Origin: Parcubacteria group bacterium GW2011_GWA2_47_7
GTDB taxonomy: Bacteria > Patescibacteriota > Minisyncoccia > Phycocordibacterales > UBA6899
Direction of reading: 5' to 3'
DNA: 17,957 nucleotides
Assembly (NCBI GenBank): GCA_000999395.1
Contig: LCOM01000036.1
Location: forward strand, 1 to 17,957
Part shown: positions 13,558-17,957 of the stretch, one piece after another
Layout: each line of letters opens with the position of its first letter
Numbering within the stretch: position 1 is the stretch's first letter
Program-made: the position numbers and the translations under genes
Notes under the pieces: model-generated
Database searches by the model: none
What the model was told of the DNA's origin: nothing
Seen by the model: only the letters and a program-made list of their open reading frames with translations

Positions 13558-14667
13558 TCAATCAGCCAGAGCATCCGGATTCGGCTCACCTTCTCTCTGT
13601 GGAGTGGGGACAGCCAAACTGGGAACTTCGGATTCTTCTGGTGGAAGTTCCTTCAGGAGTTCCGGCGAGATCAAAGGGTCCGATGGGTCAATGATACCCG
13701 AACTATCAAGATCAGGGCCAACTTCCTGCTGTAGCTCGATGCCCCGTGTCATTAGATTTGTAAACACATCATCTTTGACCATCGGCTGGAACTTAAAGCC
13801 TGGCTTCAAATACCCGCGTTCTTTTTGAAGGAATGCGAGCACCGTTGCCGCGGCGTGCGTCCAATTCCGACCACCAGTCTCAGCTCCACTGATCGCACCA
13901 CCCTTAATGCCACGTTCACCAAGCGGATGGTCCTTAAAATCTTTGCCCATCCAGAAAATGAGCATGATACCCTTTTCAGGATTTGCATCCGGACCCGGAA
14001 TGAAAAGGAGGAGCCAAACATCGGAGGTACGCCCGTCTGCATTCGTCGCAGTACCGGTCTTGCCTGCGATCTCGCCTGCCAAGTCCAAAGTGAATGCAAT
14101 CCGCCTTTTTTCGAGCTCGGCACGCTCTGCGGGTTTAAGAGACCAAATATTGGCAAGCGGATCCATGCCGGGAATAACCCCCCTACGAAGCGAGTACACA
14201 GTACCTGTAGGCATATCAACCGGACCGCGAAGCATCTGCATCATCACCGCAGAGACAGCGGGATGAATCACTCGCTCAGGCGGCTCACGGTGCTCCCCCT
14301 TCTTGTCGCAATCGCGTTGACTGCCGTCATTGTCCTTGTAGAGCAGTGACTTTCCGCCCTTGCAAACATCGACGACAAAACGTGGGGTCACCCTGAATCC
14401 ACCATTCAAAAATGTTGCTGAGGCAGACATACCAAGCGGGTTCATGTCGCACGCACCGATTGCCGTCGTCGGATAAGGAAGGCATACATGCCTCGGGTCC
14501 CTTGGCATACCCAACTGGTCATACAAGAGACTCAGCACATTTTTTATGCCCGCAAGTCCCTTGAAGCTGTGAACTTCCTGTTTTTCTGACGCTGATTGAA
14601 AGTCTAGCATTAGCGAAGGGATTATTTTCTTAGCTTCTTCCAGCTGTAATTCTTTTTTCTCAATCAT
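13558..14667 (-). CDS. Class A penicillin-binding protein, transpeptidase C-terminal part
   Basis: A 369-residue frame with the back half of a transpeptidase domain. KTGTATNADGRTSDVWLL (203-220) is the KTG motif that lines the active site, and GMSASATFLNGGFRVTPRFV (79-98) is the usual GG-T/P segment before it. The serine nucleophile motif is not here but in the upstream gene. Where SxN should lie, the best match is GLAGIKNVLSLLYDQLG (37-53), which has Ile in place of Ser. The last 60 residues are acidic and proline-rich. The frame starts at an ATG overlapping the previous stop as ATGA, so coupled translation is plausible. Either two chains assemble into one enzyme, or a frameshift has broken a single gene. 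Confidence 0.8.
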   Translation of the reverse strand: MIEKKELQLEEAKKIIPSLMLDFQSASEKQEVHSFKGLAGIKNVLSLLYDQLGMPRDPRHVCLPYPTTAIGACDMNPLGMSASATFLNGGFRVTPRFVVDVCKGGKSLLYKDNDGSQRDCDKKGEHREPPERVIHPAVSAVMMQMLRGPVDMPTGTVYSLRRGVIPGMDPLANIWSLKPAERAELEKRRIAFTLDLAGEIAGKTGTATNADGRTSDVWLLLFIPGPDANPEKGIMLIFWMGKDFKDHPLGERGIKGGAISGAETGGRNWTHAAATVLAFLQKERGYLKPGFKFQPMVKDDVFTNLMTRGIELQQEVGPDLDSSGIIDPSDPLISPELLKELPPEESEVPSLAVPTPQREGEPNPDALAD

Positions 14668-16100
14668 CCAACCAACTCGTCGAAAGACTGAGGCGGGTTT
14701 TCCCCGGCGAGCACTTCCTCTACCAAGTTCTTCACAAGTGTTCCATAGACGAACGGCTTGAATGTTGAGCCCGGAGAACGAAACCCCTGAGCCATGACAT
14801 CGAACTTAAACTTCCGAAAGTCGATATTGCCGACCTCCGCAAGCACATCGCCCGTGAACTCGATAGCAACCGCACCAGCGCGGACATCTACGCACTCCGG
14901 ATCATTTGTGTGTCGGGCACAATACGTACCCTTCGCCAGCTTAACTGCTTGTTCGAGCACGTTCTGAATGCCGTCGTCACGCGTGATCGACACACTGAGA
15001 CCGCCCTTATCGACGCGAAAGCCACGCTTGATCAAATCTTGGCGCACGTATTCGGCAAAGTAGCCATTCGCACCACAGTTCGCTCCGCGTTGTAACACTT
15101 CTGCGCGCAAATTATTGTCAATGGCGTCAGCAGCACGTGTATAGTCGTCAGGAGTAATCTTTCCTTCGTCGGACATACGCTCAAGCACGCGACGGGTCCC
15201 ATGCTTCACCTCTTGCCAATTCGCTGCACGGATCTGCTCACGAGTCTTTGCCGAACGATTGTTCGCAAACGAACGATCCGGAAGTCCCGGCTTGTTGATC
15301 AATGAAACAACGAACGCCACTTGATGCAGCTTGAGGTCTTTCGCCGGTAGACCGAAATACACGCGACTAGCGGCCTCAATCCCGTACGCCCCACGCCCTA
15401 AGTATGGGGTATTCGTATATTTTTCGAGCAGCTGCCCCTTGGAAAACTCTTGCTCGATGCGCAACGCCATGATGATATCGCTCACCTTCTCTTTTGGAGT
15501 AGACGCGCGACCGGCACCATGGCGAAGATCTTTGGCCATCTGCATGGTCAACGTCGACGCACCGGATGTACTCGTGTGCAAAAAGTATCGCTTGATCGCA
15601 GCTCGTATCACGCCCTCTTTATCAACACCTTCGTGTTCATAAAAACGCTTGTCCTCAGATGCGATGATCGCATCTTTGAACAACGGCGGGATATCAGCGG
15701 GGTCAGTGATGAGCACGCGACGCTCCGGCGATGAGATGCACGCAACAGATTTTTGATCTTCGGAAACAAAGTCTGTTTGCTCCGCAAAATATCCAGGATC
15801 ATGCAATCGCAAGACTGCCTCCCGATCACTTCCAAAGTGTGCATCTAAGAATTGAGGTTTCCAATTATCTATTCCGCGAATAATGTCTTCGGCAAAGAAG
15901 TAGGTCACCCCAATGAGGAGCACAGCCACACCAAGCGCGATAAGAAATCGCTTGATCAGCCGTCCAAAAAAACAAACAATTCCCCAAATGAATACCCAGA
16001 TCGCCAGGAAAAAACGAGTCAGCAGATTCGGTTTGCGCCGATCTCCGCTTTCGCGCTTCTCTTTTTCAGGTACATCTTCCGATTTCTTAAACCAAGACAT
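14664..16100 (-). CDS. Class A penicillin-binding protein, glycosyltransferase (GT51) plus start of transpeptidase
   Basis: A 478-residue membrane protein that should polymerise lipid II into glycan strands. Hydrophobic residues 28-48 and 51-70 provide the anchor. GT51 motifs are intact: ASEDKRFYEHEGVD (147-160, catalytic Glu149), GASTLTMQMAKDL (180-192), KEKVSDIIMALRIE (203-216) and EKYTNTPYLGRGAYGI (226-241). A linker leads to a transpeptidase start with the nucleophile motif STFK (445-448) in RSPGSTFKPFVYG. The frame ends 30 residues later at TGA, and the KTG part follows in the next gene. AGGAGG lies 5 bases before the ATG at 16100, and a plausible promoter is at 16151-16178. The glycosyltransferase looks active; the transpeptidase depends on the second chain. 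Confidence 0.9.
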   Translation of the reverse strand: MSWFKKSEDVPEKEKRESGDRRKPNLLTRFFLAIWVFIWGIVCFFGRLIKRFLIALGVAVLLIGVTYFFAEDIIRGIDNWKPQFLDAHFGSDREAVLRLHDPGYFAEQTDFVSEDQKSVACISSPERRVLITDPADIPPLFKDAIIASEDKRFYEHEGVDKEGVIRAAIKRYFLHTSTSGASTLTMQMAKDLRHGAGRASTPKEKVSDIIMALRIEQEFSKGQLLEKYTNTPYLGRGAYGIEAASRVYFGLPAKDLKLHQVAFVVSLINKPGLPDRSFANNRSAKTREQIRAANWQEVKHGTRRVLERMSDEGKITPDDYTRAADAIDNNLRAEVLQRGANCGANGYFAEYVRQDLIKRGFRVDKGGLSVSITRDDGIQNVLEQAVKLAKGTYCARHTNDPECVDVRAGAVAIEFTGDVLAEVGNIDFRKFKFDVMAQGFRSPGSTFKPFVYGTLVKNLVEEVLAGENPPQSFDELVG

Positions 16101-16150
16101 AAATGCCTCCTATCGAAACGATAAATTGTAAAATAACTAATCTACGCTCC

Positions 16151-16178
16151 ATCCTAGATGAAGCATGGCCTTTTGCAA
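16151..16178 (-). promoter_or_regulatory. Possible promoter of the PBP operon
   Basis: TTGCAA (16173-16178) and TAGGAT (16151-16156) are 16 bases apart on the minus strand, the same -10 box and spacing as at 9139-9166. It would give a 5' leader of about 45 bases ending in the strong AGGAGG at 16106-16111. TACAAT nearer the gene is an alternative -10. Confidence 0.4.
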
Positions 16179-16205
16179 GTGAGGAGGAGGACTTTCCAAA
16201 CTCAC

Positions 16206-16898
16206 CTAAAAAGGCTTCTGGATATAGGCGCAAACAGTACGTCTCTTCCACGCTTTTCCGTCGCGGATATGCTTGAAAGACCGTTCAATCTTTTCAATAG
16301 AAAAAAATGGGGCAAAAAATTCATGGAGCGACTCTCCTGTCCAGACATGTTCATACAGACCAAGTTCGGGGTGAATATAGGAATCTTTTTCATCGGCGGG
16401 ATTCTCTTTCAGTAAGCGCCGCACATGCATGTCTTCTTCGGCGAGAAAAGATTTGAAGAAAAGCCACCCACCCGGCTTGAGTACGCGAAGAATTTCACCA
16501 CGCAAAATTTCCCTCTCTTTTTCCTTTAAAAAATGAGAGGTCATCATATCGAGCACAATATCGCAAGAATTATCGGGCATATCAATCGTTCCTTCAATCG
16601 TACGCGCAACATAGACAATCGGAAGCTCAGCGGAGGCACGCTTCGCAATCTTTATTCCTTCATCAGAAATATCATACCCAACACCGCGCATGCCGTAAGT
16701 CCCTGACAAATAAATAAGATTGCGCCCGTTCCCGCACCCAAGATCAAGTGCTCGGGTGGTGACGTTCAAATACTTCCTGCCATAATGACGCTCAAGAAAG
16801 CGACAAAACTTCTCGAGGTCTTCTGCGGGCTCATCCGAAAGCATAAGATACTTCGAGGTCTTGTATTCTTTATTCCAAAATTGCTGATGCTTAGACAT
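16206..16898 (-). CDS. Class I SAM-dependent methyltransferase
   Basis: A 230-residue soluble protein with the Rossmann-fold methyltransferase signature LDLGCGNGRNLIYL (51-64, SAM-binding motif I), VGYDISDEGIKIAKR (motif II, acidic residue binding the ribose), CDIVLDMMTSHFL (motif IV) and ILRVLKPGGWLFFKSF (motif V/VI). The N-terminus FWNKEYKTSKY resembles tellurite-resistance-type and small-molecule methyltransferases (Methyltransf_11/25 type). The substrate is not predictable. The ATG at 16898 has no Shine-Dalgarno; TTATAG lies close upstream. It is followed after 95 bases by the PBP operon promoter, with no evident terminator between. Confidence 0.88.
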   Translation of the reverse strand: MSKHQQFWNKEYKTSKYLMLSDEPAEDLEKFCRFLERHYGRKYLNVTTRALDLGCGNGRNLIYLSGTYGMRGVGYDISDEGIKIAKRASAELPIVYVARTIEGTIDMPDNSCDIVLDMMTSHFLKEKEREILRGEILRVLKPGGWLFFKSFLAEEDMHVRRLLKENPADEKDSYIHPELGLYEHVWTGESLHEFFAPFFSIEKIERSFKHIRDGKAWKRRTVCAYIQKPF

Positions 16899-16962
16899 GT
16901 GCTATAAGTAACACGTAGACAATAAAATGTAAAGCAGTACGGAGGCAGCAGGCATAAATTCC

Positions 16963-17004
16963 AAAATAACAAAACCGAAGCTTACACTTCGGTTTTGTTA
17001 TTTT
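16963..17004 (-). terminator. Strong hairpin terminator, copy a
   Basis: Eighteen perfect pairs (16963-16980 with 16987-17004) over a 6-base loop, followed on the minus strand by further A+T-rich sequence. It is a copy of the terminator that follows tRNA-Asp at 17210-17253 and separates the tRNA region from the methyltransferase gene. Confidence 0.8.
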
Positions 17005-17023
17005 GCGCGAGCGATGGGACTCG
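16969..17023. repeat. 55-bp direct repeat, copy a, including a tRNA-Asp 3' end fragment
   Basis: Fifty-five bases identical to 17218-17272, 249 bases apart. The copy contains most of the terminator hairpin and the last 18 bases of tRNA-Asp (17006-17023), then diverges sharply. Some 20 bases on, AGCTACGC at 17048-17055 recalls the tRNA 5' end, so this may be a deleted tRNA-Asp copy or an attachment-site-like duplication. Confidence 0.9.
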
Positions 17024-17211
17024 GTCACAAGTCACTAAATCTTTTTAAGCTACGCAAAAAAGCTTAAGTGCTTTCGACCCCGACTCGGCTGCGCCACCTC
17101 AGGGCAGGTGTCGGCTTTGCGCCTCCATCTTTGACCAATTTTTCTTTGCGGTACTCCGCTTTAGAAAAATGGAAATACTCCTGTGGTGCGAGCCCCATCA
17201 CTCTGCGGCAA
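17024..17211. other. Spacer between the two tRNA-Asp 3' end copies
   Basis: This stretch holds no gene I can support. It contains an inverted repeat TTAAGCT/AGCTTAA (about 17045-17067) and two imperfect GGCGCA-GCCGA units on the minus strand near 17082-17125. Open frames crossing it run through the tRNA and are not credible. Confidence 0.5.
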
Positions 17212-17253
17212 AATAAAACAAAACCGAAGCTTACACTTCGGTTTTGTTATTTT
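17210..17253 (-). terminator. Terminator of tRNA-Asp, copy b
   Basis: The same hairpin as at 16963-17004, with two extra A in the left arm. It begins 2 bases past the tRNA 3' end on the minus strand. Confidence 0.8.
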
Positions 17254-17272
17254 GCGCGAGCGATGGGACTCG
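17218..17272. repeat. 55-bp direct repeat, copy b
   Basis: Identical to 16969-17023. This copy is continuous with the intact tRNA-Asp gene, so it is the ancestral one. Confidence 0.9.
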
Positions 17273-17328
17273 AACCCACAACCCCTACCGTGACAGGGTA
17301 GTGCTCTAACCAGTTGAGCTACGCCCGC
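17255..17328 (-). tRNA. tRNA-Asp (GUC)
   Basis: Seventy-four bases with a full cloverleaf. The acceptor GCGGGCG/CGCTCGC has one G-U, the D stem is GCTC/GAGC, the anticodon stem is CTACC/GGTAG around CTGTCAC (anticodon GTC), and the T arm is GTGGG-TTCGAGT-CCCAT. The discriminator G73 is the expected Asp identity base. CCA is not encoded. Confidence 0.95.
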
Positions 17329-17329
17329 A

Positions 17330-17440
17330 AATGAAGATGAAACGGCGTGTAACGCCGGCTTTTCCGCAGAAATATCATTAAGAAAGTTTACTTGCTTGAA
17401 AGATATTTCTGCCGAAAAGGAGCGTAGCGACACTTCATCT
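17330..17440. repeat. tRNA-leader repeat, copy 1 (upstream of tRNA-Asp)
   Basis: About 110 bases shared with 17607-17718, differing at roughly five positions. It folds as follows: outer stem AGATGAA/TTCATCT, then hairpin CGGCGT-GTA-ACGCCG, then TTTTC/GAAAA and an 11-bp stem GCAGAAATATC/GATATTTCTGC closing a loop of about 22 bases. On the minus strand it lies directly 5' of tRNA-Asp. Confidence 0.9.
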
Positions 17441-17448
17441 GATATGTA

Positions 17449-17482
17449 GCGGGGGAAAGAAGGATTTTCTTCTTACGCCCGC
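17449..17482. repeat. Hairpin containing a copy of the tRNA-Asp 5' end
   Basis: GCGGG (17449-17453) pairs with CCCGC (17478-17482), and AAGAAG (17457-17462) with CTTCTT (17469-17474). The right-hand part, 17474-17488, is a 15-base exact copy of 17320-17334, which spans the tRNA-Asp 5' end. Confidence 0.8.
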
Positions 17483-17529
17483 AAATGATTCACCGATAGT
17501 ACCTTACGCAACACATAAAGTCTATTTGG

Positions 17530-17606
17530 TGGTGTCGACGGGAGGGAACGATCCTCCGACCTCGGGCTTATGAGTCCCGCGCTCTAACCAACTGAGCTAC
17601 GTCGAC
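17530..17606 (-). tRNA. tRNA with CAU anticodon (elongator Met, or Ile2)
   Basis: The body is 17533-17606, 74 bases, followed by an encoded CCA (17530-17532). The acceptor GTCGACG/CGTCGAC is perfect, the D stem is GCTC/GAGC, and the anticodon loop is CTCATAA. The D arm GTAGCTCAGTTGGTTAGAGC is typical of elongator Met. Oddities are an A31-G39 mismatch at the top of the anticodon stem and a T loop ATCGTTC with A at position 54. The 11:24 pair is C:G, which excludes an initiator. Ile2 cannot be ruled out from sequence alone. Confidence 0.85.
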
Positions 17607-17718
17607 AAACGAGGATGAAACGGCGTGTAACGCCGGCTTTTCCGCAGAAATATCTTTAAGAAAGTTTACTTGCTTGAAAGATATTTCTGCCGAAAAGGAA
17701 CGTAGCGACACTTCATCC
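17607..17718. repeat. tRNA-leader repeat, copy 2 (upstream of the CAU tRNA)
   Basis: The second copy of the folded element at 17330-17440, abutting the tRNA 5' end at 17606. Its outer stem reads GGATGAA/TTCATCC: the A-U pair of copy 1 is replaced by G-C, a compensatory change. All other stems are unchanged. Confidence 0.9.
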
Positions 17719-17720
17719 GA

Positions 17721-17755
17721 GTACCGTCGAGGTATGTTTCATACGCCGACAGTAC
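17721..17755. repeat. Hairpin containing an imperfect copy of the CAU tRNA 5' end
   Basis: GTAC, GTCG and GTATG (17721-17736) pair with CATAC, CGAC and GTAC (17740-17755) through small internal loops, 13 pairs in all. On the minus strand it contains TGTCGGCGTA, matching the tRNA start TGTCGACGTA at 9 of 10 positions. The remaining bases to 17849 hold nothing I can support. Confidence 0.7.
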
Positions 17756-17849
17756 ACAGTTTATAGCATAATGAGTAGAAAAATCAAACCCTCCATTCGG
17801 AAAATCCATTTTTGCTCCTTTTCAACTTCCTACCCCTCCCATTCTAGAC

Positions 17850-17877
17850 GAAAAGACCCCAAAAGCAGGGTCTTTTC
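17850..17877. terminator. Terminator-like hairpin next to tRNA-fMet
   Basis: Ten pairs (17850-17859 with 17868-17877) over an 8-base loop, 8 bases past the 3' end of tRNA-fMet. The U-rich tail is within the 3' arm on the minus strand and continues on the plus strand as CATTTCTTG, so direction is uncertain. Confidence 0.6.
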
Positions 17878-17885
17878 ATTTCTTG

Positions 17886-17956
17886 TTGCGGGACCTGGAA
17901 TCGAACCAGGGTCTTCAGGTTATGAGCCTGACGAGGTACCTCTCCTCTATCCCGCT
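17886..17956 (-). tRNA. Initiator tRNA-fMet (CAU)
   Basis: Seventy-one bases ending one base before the window edge. Initiator marks are a mismatch at 1:72 (A-A) and an A11:U24 pair in the D stem (GAGG/CCTC), whereas elongators have Y11:R24. The anticodon loop is CTCATAA and the discriminator is A. Unusually, the anticodon stem is TCAGG/CCTGA, so the third of the three G-C pairs normal in initiators is A-U, the D loop has 7 bases and the variable loop 4. CCA is not encoded. Confidence 0.88.
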
Positions 17957-17957
17957 A

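Noticed and set aside
17068..17301. A plus-strand frame ending RAMGLEPTTPTVTG
   Set aside because: Its end is simply the antisense of tRNA-Asp, a familiar spurious annotation; it also crosses the terminator hairpin.
17330..17718. CRISPR array
   Set aside because: There are only two copies, each about 110 bases and separated by a tRNA gene; no short regularly spaced repeats and no cas genes.

Overview
The window looks like chromosome from a bacterium of the candidate phyla radiation (Patescibacteria, probably a Parcubacteria-type lineage). This is an inference from gene content and protein style: a BT1-like MFS carrier, a PIF1-type helicase with C-terminal DNA-binding modules, a signal-anchored protein with a conserved FLGF...PWY C-terminal domain, an FtsX segment ending in a Parcubacteria-like stretch, and many promoters placed so close to ATG that the mRNA should be almost leaderless. 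No database search was possible. Nearly all genes lie on the minus strand.

Layout from low to high coordinate. 1-1721: an MFS-like carrier with its terminator. 1812-3701: PIF1-like helicase. 3811-4695: a secreted or anchored protein of unknown function; this 1.1-kb segment is bracketed by two copies of the helicase promoter and start codon. 4933-5343: a small VKOR-like membrane protein. 5461-7110: CTP synthase (pyrG). 7127-7937: ftsX, broken into two overlapping frames with part of the extracellular loop missing. 7938-9354: an accessory island between ftsX and ftsE, holding a plus-strand orphan gene with its own promoter and terminator, and a minus-strand unit of promoter, small membrane-protein gene, strongly folded RNA and terminator. 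9355-10032: ftsE. 10119-10412: a plus-strand small membrane-protein cassette. 10413-10821: a decayed gene. 10925-11713: release factor 2 lacking domain 1. 11970-13367: a secreted lytic-transglycosylase-like protein. 13449-13490: a nearly perfect 42-bp palindrome. 13558-16100: a class A penicillin-binding protein divided into two genes overlapping by ATGA. 16206-16898: a SAM methyltransferase. 16963-17956: a tRNA cluster (Asp, a CAU tRNA, initiator Met) full of duplicated tRNA ends and two copies of a folded repeat.

The conserved genes serve envelope growth and division (FtsEX, the PBP pair, the transglycosylase), nucleotide supply (PyrG) and translation (RF2, tRNAs). In bacteria generally FtsEX activates peptidoglycan hydrolases at the septum, so the transglycosylase and PBP genes are plausible functional partners, but no operon joins them here.

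The most unusual items are the unrecognised structured RNA at 8679-8912, the repeated tRNA-leader element at 17330-17440 and 17607-17718 with one compensatory base-pair change, and the duplicated helicase start region flanking a cargo gene. Several genes (ftsX, the PBP, RF2, the 10821 pseudogene) are split, shortened or decayed, which suggests either reductive evolution or, for the frame breaks, sequence error.
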